From contig RHAY01000009.1 in the NCBI GenBank assembly GCA_010031285.1, positions 1 through 13,504 on the forward strand: a stretch of 13,504 nt of DNA, written 5' to 3'. The DNA is from Methylophilaceae bacterium (GTDB taxonomy: Bacteria > Pseudomonadota > Gammaproteobacteria > Burkholderiales > Methylophilaceae). Position 1 is the first letter of the stretch, and each line of letters begins with the position of its first letter. The translations under genes and the position numbers were made by a program. Positions 1 through 5,824 of this stretch are shown here, in pieces. The notes under the pieces were generated by a model. It saw nothing but the letters and a program-made list of their open reading frames with translations. It was not told the origin of the DNA and ran no database searches.

Positions 1-1271
1 GAATGTGTAGGCCCATCTTGTCCAACAATTCCAGCCCTGTCGACAGCAAATAACATGGGAATATTTTGTAAGGCAACGTCATGTATTAATTGATCATAAG
101 CTCTTTGAAGAAAAGTTGAGTAAATAGCAATCACAGGTTTGTAATCTTCACAGGCAAGCCCTGCAGCAAAAGTTATCGCATGCTGTTCAGCAATGCCTAC
201 ATCAAAAAAACGATCTGGAAATTTTTCAGCAAATTTGTTTAAGCCAGAGCCATCTGACATAGCAGGCGTAATTGCGCACAATTTCTTATCAATCATAGCC
301 ATATCAACAATCCAGTCGCCAAAGACATCGGTATAAGTTGTCTTCTTGATTTTGGAGGGTTGAGTACCGTCATCTGGATTAAATTGACTTACGCCATGAA
401 ACTTATTGGGATCAATTTCTGCAGGTTCGTAGCCAAAACCTTTCTGGGTGGCTACATGAAGAAATTGCGGGCCTTGAAGTGCTTTAAGATTACTTAGCGT
501 ATCAACTAATGCGTCAATATCGTGACCATCAATAGGACCAATATAGTTAAAACCAAACTCTTCAAATAGAGTGCCTGGAATTACCATACCCTTGACATGC
601 TCTTCAGCACGTTTAGCAAATTCAAGTACAGGAGGAATAGCAGATAAAACTGCTTTACCTGAACGCTTAATACTTCCGTAAAGATTTCCCGACATAAGTT
701 TTGCTAGGTAATTATTAAGTGCCCCTACATTTTTAGAAATCGACATATCATTGTCATTTAAAATAACCAAGATATTATTTTTTGAGTTACCAGCATTATT
801 AAGACCTTCAAAAGCCATGCCTGCTGTCATAGCACCATCACCGATAATAGCAATTGCTTTGTGATCCAAGTTTTTCTTCTTGAGTGCTTCAGCCATACCT
901 AAAGCGGCTGATATTGAAGTACTTGAATGGCCGGTACCAAAAATATCGTAATTACTTTCCGCTATTTTTGGAAAACCTGAAATTCCAGACATAGCCCTTA
1001 AAGAGCTCATTTTCTTTTTTCTTCCAGTGAGAATTTTATGGGGATAAGTTTGGTGTCCAACATCCCATATGAATTTATCTTGAGGACAATCAAAAACATA
1101 ATGAAGTGCTACGGTAAGCTCAATAACACCAAGGTTTGATGAAAGATGCCCGCCTGTTTTTGAAACACTCTCAATAATGAAAGTTCTTAACTCATTGCAT
1201 AAAGAGGCAAGTTCGTTACGACTAAGTTTTTTTAAATCTTTTGGTGAATTAATTTTATCGAGGAGATCCAT
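1..1271 (-). CDS. dxs: 1-deoxy-D-xylulose-5-phosphate synthase, 5' two-thirds (cut by window edge)
   Basis: Dxs condenses pyruvate and glyceraldehyde 3-phosphate, using thiamine diphosphate, in the first step of the MEP isoprenoid pathway. The frame is open from ATG at 1269-1271 to the left edge, giving 423 codons of a family that is usually about 620 long. The N-terminus begins MDLLDKINSPKDLKKLS. Visible family blocks are KTGGHLSSNLGVIELTVALHY, FIWDVGHQTYPHKILTGR, the ThDP/metal motif GDGAMTAGMAFEGLNNAG followed by ILVILNDNDMSIS, and ITPAMSDGSGL. VGIAEQHAITFAAGLA carries the conserved catalytic Glu, and the visible part ends at VDRAGIVGQDGPTH. It is the last gene seen in an operon behind ispA, with one base between the ispA TAA and this ATG. 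A GAGGAG Shine-Dalgarno lies at 1283-1288 inside ispA and sits in a possible hairpin described separately. Identification is secure; the C-terminal third is not visible. Confidence 0.97.
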   Translation of the reverse strand, partial: MDLLDKINSPKDLKKLSRNELASLCNELRTFIIESVSKTGGHLSSNLGVIELTVALHYVFDCPQDKFIWDVGHQTYPHKILTGRKKKMSSLRAMSGISGFPKIAESNYDIFGTGHSSTSISAALGMAEALKKKNLDHKAIAIIGDGAMTAGMAFEGLNNAGNSKNNILVILNDNDMSISKNVGALNNYLAKLMSGNLYGSIKRSGKAVLSAIPPVLEFAKRAEEHVKGMVIPGTLFEEFGFNYIGPIDGHDIDALVDTLSNLKALQGPQFLHVATQKGFGYEPAEIDPNKFHGVSQFNPDDGTQPSKIKKTTYTDVFGDWIVDMAMIDKKLCAITPAMSDGSGLNKFAEKFPDRFFDVGIAEQHAITFAAGLACEDYKPVIAIYSTFLQRAYDQLIHDVALQNIPMLFAVDRAGIVGQDGPTH

Positions 1272-1288
1272 ATTAGTGTGATCTCCTC
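1260..1288 (-). promoter_or_regulatory. Hairpin occluding the dxs ribosome-binding site
   Basis: On the minus-strand mRNA, GAGGAGAUC (1288-1280) is perfectly complementary to GAUCUCCUC (1268-1260). This gives a 9-bp stem with an 11-nt loop. The 5' arm contains the dxs Shine-Dalgarno GAGGAG. The 3' arm is dxs codons 2-4. The loop holds both the ispA stop UAA and the dxs start AUG. The pairing is read directly from the sequence. Its effect is inferred: a ribosome finishing ispA would melt the stem and allow dxs translation, that is, translational coupling. Confidence 0.6.
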
Positions 1289-2160
1289 ATTAATAATTCA
1301 GCCATACTAGAAAGATAATATGCTTTATTTCCAAGGGGTTTAATTGCAGCTAGAGCTTCTTCATAAGATGCTTCAGCTAATTCTTTTGATTTGGAAATAC
1401 CTAGTAAGGATACAAAGGTAGATTTGTTATATTGCTCATCTTTACCAGGTGTTTTACCTAAAGTTTCCTGACTTGCTTCTTTATCAAGAATGTCATCTTG
1501 AATTTGAAACATAAGCCCAATTGATTTTGAATATGTATCTATTCTTTCCAGCATATTTTTGTCATAATCTTTTGAGGCAAGCACCGTTATTAAACAAGCT
1601 GCATTTATAAGTGCACCAGTTTTATATTGATGCATAGTTTTAAGTTCATCTAATGAAATTTTTTTATTGGTATATTCAATATCTAATGCTTGGCCTTTTG
1701 CCATCCCTTCGATGCCAATCGCTTTAGAGAAAGTGTTAATTATTTTTAATTGATTGTCCGGGTTAACTTGAAAAAATGGTGAAGATAAACAGGAAAAAGC
1801 AATAGATTGCAAAGTATCTCCAACAAGCAATGCTGTATTTTCCCCAAATTTTTTATGGCACGATAATTTTCCTCGCCTTAAATCATCATTATCCATGCAG
1901 GGCATATCATCATGCACTAAAGAATATGCGTGTATAAATTCAACGGCACATATAATATTTTCAATGGCAATTGAAGAGATCTCTAAAGTTTCAGCGGTTG
2001 CAAGAATAAGTAGCGACCTCATTCTTTTTCCGCCATTGAGAACACTGTATCTTATAGCTTCATTTAATTGTGTTTCATGACTGACTGGAGGCAAATTTTT
2101 TTCAAGCAAGGATTCAACAAATGCTTGTTTTTGAAATAGCCATTCATGAAAATTATTCAT
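1273..2160 (-). CDS. ispA: Polyprenyl (farnesyl) diphosphate synthase
   Basis: This is a short-chain trans-prenyltransferase of 295 aa that adds isopentenyl diphosphate to allylic diphosphates to make farnesyl diphosphate, a precursor of quinones, undecaprenyl carriers and similar compounds. The usual IspA length is about 295-300. Visible features are GGKRMR at 43-48 (diphosphate-binding basic residues), the first Asp-rich motif DDMPCMD at 84-90 followed by DDLRRGK, GQALD near 156-160, the K-T-G segment near 180, and the second Asp-rich motif QDDILD at 221-226. It starts ATG at 2158-2160 and overlaps the end of xseB by 8 bp (ATGAATAA), so translation is probably coupled. Its stop lies one base before dxs. 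The xseB-ispA-dxs order is common in proteobacteria and supports the call. Confidence 0.96.
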   Translation of the reverse strand: MNNFHEWLFQKQAFVESLLEKNLPPVSHETQLNEAIRYSVLNGGKRMRSLLILATAETLEISSIAIENIICAVEFIHAYSLVHDDMPCMDNDDLRRGKLSCHKKFGENTALLVGDTLQSIAFSCLSSPFFQVNPDNQLKIINTFSKAIGIEGMAKGQALDIEYTNKKISLDELKTMHQYKTGALINAACLITVLASKDYDKNMLERIDTYSKSIGLMFQIQDDILDKEASQETLGKTPGKDEQYNKSTFVSLLGISKSKELAEASYEEALAAIKPLGNKAYYLSSMAELLMRRSH

Positions 2161-2371
2161 CAGTAGATTTGAATTGTTCGAGTGTATTTTCCGCGGAAAG
2201 TATTAGAACTTTTTGTTCGATCTCTTTCAGCGAGTCTTGGCATAATTTAAGAAGGAGCATGCCTTTTTCATATGATTTTATAGAGTCTTCTAGGGCCATA
2301 TCACCTTGCTCCATTTTTGACACAATAGATTCAAGTTCTTTAAGGTTTGTTTCAAGTGAATTCTTATCCAT
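2153..2371 (-). CDS. xseB: Exodeoxyribonuclease VII small subunit
   Basis: XseB is the small subunit of ExoVII, a cytoplasmic nuclease that degrades single-stranded DNA from both ends; several XseB copies bind each XseA. The protein is 72 aa, in the usual 70-85 range, and helical throughout. It has the family signature LKELESIVSKMEQGDMALEDSIKSYEKGM (here about residues 10-38, quoted in part: LESIVSKMEQGDMALEDS). The catalytic XseA subunit is not in this window. The gene begins 11 bp after the esterase stop and its 3' end overlaps ispA by 8 bp. The region upstream of the ATG has only a weak AAAGA-like ribosome site, which fits coupled translation from the esterase gene. Confidence 0.93.
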   Translation of the reverse strand: MDKNSLETNLKELESIVSKMEQGDMALEDSIKSYEKGMLLLKLCQDSLKEIEQKVLILSAENTLEQFKSTDE

Positions 2372-2382
2372 AAAAATTATCT

Positions 2383-3030
2383 TTAGTTAAATGATTGATT
2401 TAGGAATATTGATAAATCATCAATTTCTTTTTCACAAACTTCATGCCCCATCGGGTATTTAAAAAAACAAGCAGAAGTAAATTTTTTTAATAGTTTTTTA
2501 AAGGAGCTATCCGCAATTTGTATATCTATAACATTATCATATAGACCATGGGCCATAAAGATTGGCATGTTTGCTAATTTACTTTTTACAGAGTCAGTAA
2601 GCTTCTCTTTGAGAGGAAGATAGCCTGATAAAGCTGCAATACCACCCAATTTTTGATGGTACTTTAAGCCTAAATAAAAACTCATTGCTGCGCCTTGAGA
2701 AAAACCACCAATAATAATTTTTTCGGAAGGAATGCCAAGGGAAATTTGCTCTTCGATGAGCTTCTGAATATTTAAACTTGATCTCTTCATTCCCGATTCA
2801 TCCTCATCTTTCTCTAAGGATAAATCATATAAATCATACCAAGCCCTCATTTCATAGCCTTGATTAATAGTCACCGGTTGGTAAGGAGCATGTGGCAGAA
2901 TAAATCGAATTTTATTAAATTGTGGTTTTGTGAAGATATCTTTGAAGTCATGTCCATCAGCTCCTAAGCCATGAAGAAATACAACTACGCCTTTAGGTGG
3001 CTCAACGCTGTCGAGAATAATTGGAGTCAT
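2383..3030 (-). CDS. Carboxylesterase/phospholipase family alpha/beta hydrolase
   Basis: This 215-aa serine hydrolase belongs to the bacterial carboxylesterase (EstB/YpfH-like, acyl-protein thioesterase-like) family. The sequence shows FLHGLGADGHDF at 18-29 (oxyanion-hole region), RFILPHAPYQPVT at 42-54, and MRAWYDLYD at 61-69. The catalytic triad is Ser111 in GFSQGAAMS, Asp165 in AHGLYDNVI, and His196 in YPMGHEVC. There is no signal peptide, so it is cytoplasmic. The physiological substrate cannot be told from sequence; family members hydrolyse short acyl or thio esters. It is the first gene of the esterase-xseB-ispA-dxs operon. The start MTPIILDSVEPPKG fits the family, but its ATG lies only 4 nt after the U-tract of an upstream terminator and has no Shine-Dalgarno. 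Confidence 0.9.
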   Translation of the reverse strand: MTPIILDSVEPPKGVVVFLHGLGADGHDFKDIFTKPQFNKIRFILPHAPYQPVTINQGYEMRAWYDLYDLSLEKDEDESGMKRSSLNIQKLIEEQISLGIPSEKIIIGGFSQGAAMSFYLGLKYHQKLGGIAALSGYLPLKEKLTDSVKSKLANMPIFMAHGLYDNVIDIQIADSSFKKLLKKFTSACFFKYPMGHEVCEKEIDDLSIFLNQSFN

Positions 3031-3034
3031 AAAT

Positions 3035-3064
3035 AAAAAAAGCAGAATTAAATTCTGCTTTTTT
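3035..3064 (-). terminator. Rho-independent terminator after the MxaD-like gene
   Basis: AGCAGAA (3041-3047) pairs with TTCTGCT (3053-3059). Flanking A and T runs extend the stem, and the central ATT/AAT bases leave a 3-nt loop. Read on the minus strand, the stem is followed by seven U (3041-3035). It lies 15 bp past the stop of the MxaD-like gene. The plus strand also has six T after the stem (3059-3064), so it could act in both directions, although no plus-strand gene precedes it. It ends 4 nt before the esterase ATG. Confidence 0.85.
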
Positions 3065-3078
3065 CTACATAAATTAAG

Positions 3079-3600
3079 TTATTTAGTTTCAGCTAGCTTC
3101 TTAAGTCCTGGAAGTCCTGCATCATAAATTTCAGTTACAGCTTTAATGGCTGTTTCATCATCTTGACCAGCTGGAATCGGAGGATTTAGCTTGTAAACTC
3201 TGTAGAAGCGACCTACCCATGTTACAGTGGATTCATTTGGGTTAGAACCTTTTGCGACCACAATAAATGAATTGTAATCAGCAACCGGTATTGCACCTTC
3301 TACAATTTCATATTTTAACTTCATCGCTTCTTCATCGATACCTTTAAGTTTCTCAATGACCTTGCCACCAGATTTTAATGTGAGCGTTCTTAAAGTATCT
3401 TCACCTTTTTTTTCTACTTTGCTATCAGTAACAAGAGGCTCCCATTTTTGAATACTGCCAAAATCTTTAACAATTGCCCAAACTTTATCAGGTGAAGCAT
3501 TGATTGTGATTGATTTTTCAACTTTTTGAGGTGATGGACCATGCGCAAATACATTGAAGGATAAAAAAATAAGGAAAATGCTAGCAATAATTTTTTTCAT
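3079..3600 (-). CDS. mxaD: MxaD-like periplasmic SRPBCC-family protein
   Basis: This is a 173-aa exported protein. The signal peptide MKKIIASIFLIFLSFNVFA has a likely cleavage before HGPSPQ at 19/20. The mature part is a START/SRPBCC-type fold: SITINASPDKVWAIVKDFGS at 30-49, KWEPLV, RTLTLKSGGKVIEKL at 71-85, MKLKYEIVEG, ADYNSFIVV, VTWVGRFYRVYKLNPPIPAG at 126-145, then a C-terminal helix with AVTEIYDAGLPGLKKLAE. HGPSPQKVEK..INA.P.KVW and the RFYR-KLNPPIPAGQDDE block match MxaD of methylotrophs as I remember it. MxaD has been linked to electron transfer between methanol dehydrogenase and cytochrome cL. The gene follows a beta-propeller lipoprotein gene by 58-62 bp and has its own candidate promoter and a terminator. 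The MxaD name is likely; assignment to methanol oxidation here is inference, since no dehydrogenase gene is in view. Confidence 0.78.
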   Translation of the reverse strand: MKKIIASIFLIFLSFNVFAHGPSPQKVEKSITINASPDKVWAIVKDFGSIQKWEPLVTDSKVEKKGEDTLRTLTLKSGGKVIEKLKGIDEEAMKLKYEIVEGAIPVADYNSFIVVAKGSNPNESTVTWVGRFYRVYKLNPPIPAGQDDETAIKAVTEIYDAGLPGLKKLAETK

Positions 3601-3622
3601 TTGAATTAAGACCTTTAGTTTT

Positions 3623-3642
3623 TAATTAACCGTTTAATTATA
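3623..3642 (-). promoter_or_regulatory. Candidate promoter and inverted repeat upstream of the MxaD-like gene
   Basis: A perfect minus-strand TATAAT lies at 3642-3637, about 36 bp before the ATG, with AAAGG (3616-3612) as a plausible ribosome site. No good -35 is seen at 16-18 bp; a TTGACT lies 22 bp upstream, which is too far for a standard sigma-70 promoter. An inverted repeat TAATTAA-N4-TTAATTA (3623-3640) overlaps the -10 and the likely start point, so it could be an operator. In such AT-rich DNA it may also be chance. Confidence 0.45.
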
Positions 3643-3662
3643 AATTGTTTTTAACTGTAACA

Positions 3663-4604
3663 TTAGTCAATTTTAATAAATTGACCAAAAGATCTACTTT
3701 GTTTACCTGTTTTAATCTCATAGAGGTACTCTTGTTTCTCTAAGTCTATAACTGAAATAGAGTCGCTTCTCCAATTTGAAGTTATGAGCAGATTATCCTT
3801 ATCGTCAATATCAATGCCTTCTGGATTTCCGCCCACTTTAATCTTGCGGATTTCTTTATTTGTCTTAAGGTCAATAACGCTAACATTATCATCTTGAGTA
3901 TTTGTAACAAAGGCAAATTGATTGTTCATATCAGATACAACACCATAAGGGTGATCACCAACTTTAATAGTTTCTGTCGCAAATGACTGGACATTTATAA
4001 TAGATATCGAATCATCCAAAACATTCACAACAAAAAGCAAATCTTTTTTAATAAATACACCATATGGGTGATTGCCTACTTTAATTTTCTTAACAAAACT
4101 GAAGTCTGATTGATTATATATTTCAACCGTATTTTCGTCCCGATTTGAAATAAAAAGATATTTCCCTTTTGTGTCACATATCATCCCAGAGGGAGATTTT
4201 CCAACTACCACTCTATTAATCACTGTTAATGATTTTGTATCGATTGTAAAAATTTCGCTGTTGTACCAGTCGCTTACATAGATATATTCTTCGTTAGTTG
4301 ATTTAGTAATACCAACCGGCGTTCCATTAACTTTGATTGTCTTAATAATTTTATTGCTTTGAAGATCTAACACAGTTACAGAGCTGTCATTAGCGTTTGA
4401 AATAAAGACATAGGATTTTTTTAAAGAAATAGCAATACCCACAGGACCTTTGCCGACAGAAATTTCTTGCCTAACTTTTTTCTTTTTAATGTCCACGATG
4501 CTGACTGTATTAGAGCCTTGATTAGTAATATATGCTATTGGCACACTGGAGCATGCACTAAAAGATAAAAAGAAAATTAGTAAAATAAATTTTTTAAAAA
4601 TCAT
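3663..4604 (-). CDS. Seven-blade YVTN-type beta-propeller lipoprotein
   Basis: The 313-aa protein starts with a lipoprotein signal, MIFKKFILLIFFLSFSAC, with the lipobox Cys at 18, so it is probably anchored in an envelope membrane facing the periplasm. The rest is seven repeats of about 41 residues with the pattern (Y/F)-x-(S/T)-N-x-x-x-x-x-(V/I)-S-(V/I)-(I/L)-D, then an (I/V)xVG..P.G turn. Strands begin near residues 24 (AYITNQGSNTVSIVD), 66, 108, 150, 190, 231 and 272 (LLITSNWRSDSISVID). Seven repeats fit one closed propeller. The family (YVTN/PQQ-like 40-residue repeats) is mostly a binding or scaffold fold. No catalytic residues are recognised. Position just upstream of an MxaD-like gene suggests a shared role in periplasmic oxidation, but that is inference. 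Confidence 0.85.
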   Translation of the reverse strand: MIFKKFILLIFFLSFSACSSVPIAYITNQGSNTVSIVDIKKKKVRQEISVGKGPVGIAISLKKSYVFISNANDSSVTVLDLQSNKIIKTIKVNGTPVGITKSTNEEYIYVSDWYNSEIFTIDTKSLTVINRVVVGKSPSGMICDTKGKYLFISNRDENTVEIYNQSDFSFVKKIKVGNHPYGVFIKKDLLFVVNVLDDSISIINVQSFATETIKVGDHPYGVVSDMNNQFAFVTNTQDDNVSVIDLKTNKEIRKIKVGGNPEGIDIDDKDNLLITSNWRSDSISVIDLEKQEYLYEIKTGKQSRSFGQFIKID

Positions 4605-4700
4605 GTTTTTTCAATTTTTTCTCAATAGATTCTAGCTTTAATTCTGGCTTTTATTTAAACTAAATTAATAAAAAATTGGTGAAATTTTTAAGGCATTTCT
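4605..4700. promoter_or_regulatory. Divergent intergenic region with a direct repeat
   Basis: This 96-bp AT-rich gap separates the propeller lipoprotein (minus) from rppH (plus). On the minus strand, GCCAGAAT and GCTAGAAT form a direct repeat 12 bp apart (4648-4629). The second copy contains TAGAAT (4634-4629), a 5/6 match to a -10 box, but no convincing -35 is seen at standard spacing (TTTAAA lies 19 bp upstream). On the plus strand TAAATT (4661-4666) is the best -10 candidate and is weak. AAGG at 4690-4693 is the rppH ribosome site, 7 nt before its ATG. Confidence 0.35.
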
Positions 4701-5174
4701 ATGATTGATAAAGACGGTTATCGCCCAAATGTCGGCATTGTGATATGTAATGCTGAGAATCAGGTTTTTTGGGCGAAGCGTGCTCAAGAGCATGCATGGC
4801 AGTTCCCTCAAGGTGGCATTCAAAAAGGTGAAGCGCCTGAAGAGGCTATGTATCGAGAACTCATGGAAGAAGTAGGGTTAAAGCCTCATCATGTAGAAAT
4901 ACTTGGCCGAACAAAAGATTGGTTAAAATATGAAGTGCCTTCACAATGGCTTCGAAGAGATTTTAGAGGTACTTATAGAGGCCAAAAACAAATATGGTAT
5001 CTATTAAGAATGAAGGGCCAAGATACTGATATTTTTTTAGGAAATACTAAAAAGCCCGAATTTGATGCATGGCGATGGCATGATTACTGGATGCCCCTAA
5101 ATGAAGTAATTGAATTTAAGAGGGATGTGTATAGATTAGCGCTAAACGAACTTCGAATATTTATAGATAATTAA
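4701..5174 (+). CDS. rppH: RNA pyrophosphohydrolase (Nudix)
   Basis: RppH removes pyrophosphate from the 5' end of primary transcripts and so triggers RNase E-dependent decay; it belongs to the (di)nucleoside polyphosphate hydrolases. The protein is 157 aa, and the usual range is 155-200. The start MIDKDGYRPNVGIVICN is typical of the family. HAWQFPQGGIQKGE leads into a complete Nudix box at 38-60, with E44, R52-E53-L54, E56-E57 and G59 in the pattern GX5EX7REUXEEXGU. Further conserved pieces are WLKYEVPSQWLR, YRGQKQIWYLLRM and the FDAWRWHDYW segment. It stands alone on the plus strand, facing psd tail to tail with one base between the stop codons. Confidence 0.95.
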   Translation: MIDKDGYRPNVGIVICNAENQVFWAKRAQEHAWQFPQGGIQKGEAPEEAMYRELMEEVGLKPHHVEILGRTKDWLKYEVPSQWLRRDFRGTYRGQKQIWYLLRMKGQDTDIFLGNTKKPEFDAWRWHDYWMPLNEVIEFKRDVYRLALNELRIFIDN

Positions 5175-5185
5175 TCTATTTTTTT
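5163..5185 (+). terminator. Weak AT-rich hairpin at the rppH stop
   Basis: ATAGAT (5163-5168) pairs with ATCTAT (5174-5179) around a 5-base loop, followed by six T. It spans the end of rppH including the stop codon, and the far side runs into the end of psd. The stem is short and mostly A-T, so it would be a weak intrinsic terminator at best. The opposite strand has no T-run after the stem, so psd seems to have no terminator here. Confidence 0.4.
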
Positions 5186-5820
5186 AATTCAGCAATAATT
5201 GTTTCGCCGTTAAAAACTTTTTCGCCTAAAGTAACTTTTATCTTTGAGTTGATAGGTAGATATAAGTCTACGCGCGAACCAAATCTTATAAAACCATATC
5301 TTTCACCAGCTTCCAATCCATCACCTTTATTAACGTAGCATAAAATTCTTCTCGCAATTAAACCTGCAATTTGAACGCAGGTAATATCAAAACCCTCTTT
5401 GGTTCTAAGGTGAAGGGCACACCTTTCGTTCTCTAATGAAGCTTTTGATAAAGCTGCATTAAGAAATTTTCCAGGAAAGTACCATTTATTCATAATGGTT
5501 GATTTGATCGGACTTTTATTTGAATGCACATTAAAGACATTCATAAAGACACTGACTTTAATTGCACGTCTATTAAGATATTCATCTTTGCATTTTTCAA
5601 TAACAATTACTTTGCCATCAGCTGCCGATACCACCGTATTTTTCTTAGAGGGCGTATTTCTTTTTGGATCTCTAAAAAATTGTAGAATAAATAATGAAAC
5701 GATCCAAAAAGGAATTGACCATAGGGCGCATAAATTAAATACGAGGGCTGAAATAGCAAAAGATGCTAACAAGAATGGCCAGCCTTCCTTTGCAAGGATG
5801 GGGTAAGTTTGTTTTGCCAT
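5176..5820 (-). CDS. psd: Phosphatidylserine decarboxylase, short form
   Basis: Psd decarboxylates phosphatidylserine to phosphatidylethanolamine at the inner membrane. It is a pyruvoyl enzyme that self-cleaves. This is the short (archaetidylserine-decarboxylase-like) form of 214 aa. A hydrophobic pair of segments spans about residues 14-48 (WPFLLASFAISALVF and LWSIPFWIVSLFILQFF), then FRDPKRNTP. Key residues are Asp68 in VSAADGKV, His99 in MNVFNVHSN, and the GS cleavage site at 181-182 in FIRFGSRVDLYLP, where Ser182 would become the pyruvoyl group. The gene lies 4 bp after ilvC without a clear Shine-Dalgarno, so translation is probably coupled. In many betaproteobacteria psd follows ilvC and precedes pssA; here rppH converges directly and pssA is absent from the window. 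Confidence 0.93.
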   Translation of the reverse strand: MAKQTYPILAKEGWPFLLASFAISALVFNLCALWSIPFWIVSLFILQFFRDPKRNTPSKKNTVVSAADGKVIVIEKCKDEYLNRRAIKVSVFMNVFNVHSNKSPIKSTIMNKWYFPGKFLNAALSKASLENERCALHLRTKEGFDITCVQIAGLIARRILCYVNKGDGLEAGERYGFIRFGSRVDLYLPINSKIKVTLGEKVFNGETIIAELKK

Positions 5821-5824
5821 GAAG

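Noticed and set aside
2121..2390. Plus-strand open frame of 89 codons antisense to xseB and the ispA start
   Set aside because: The opposite strand carries clear XseB and IspA signatures; the plus frame has serine-rich low-complexity translation typical of a shadow.
5495..5806. Plus-strand open frame of 103 codons inside psd
   Set aside because: It is fully antisense to a well-supported psd gene, has no ribosome site or recognisable motif, and looks like a by-product of the psd reading frame.
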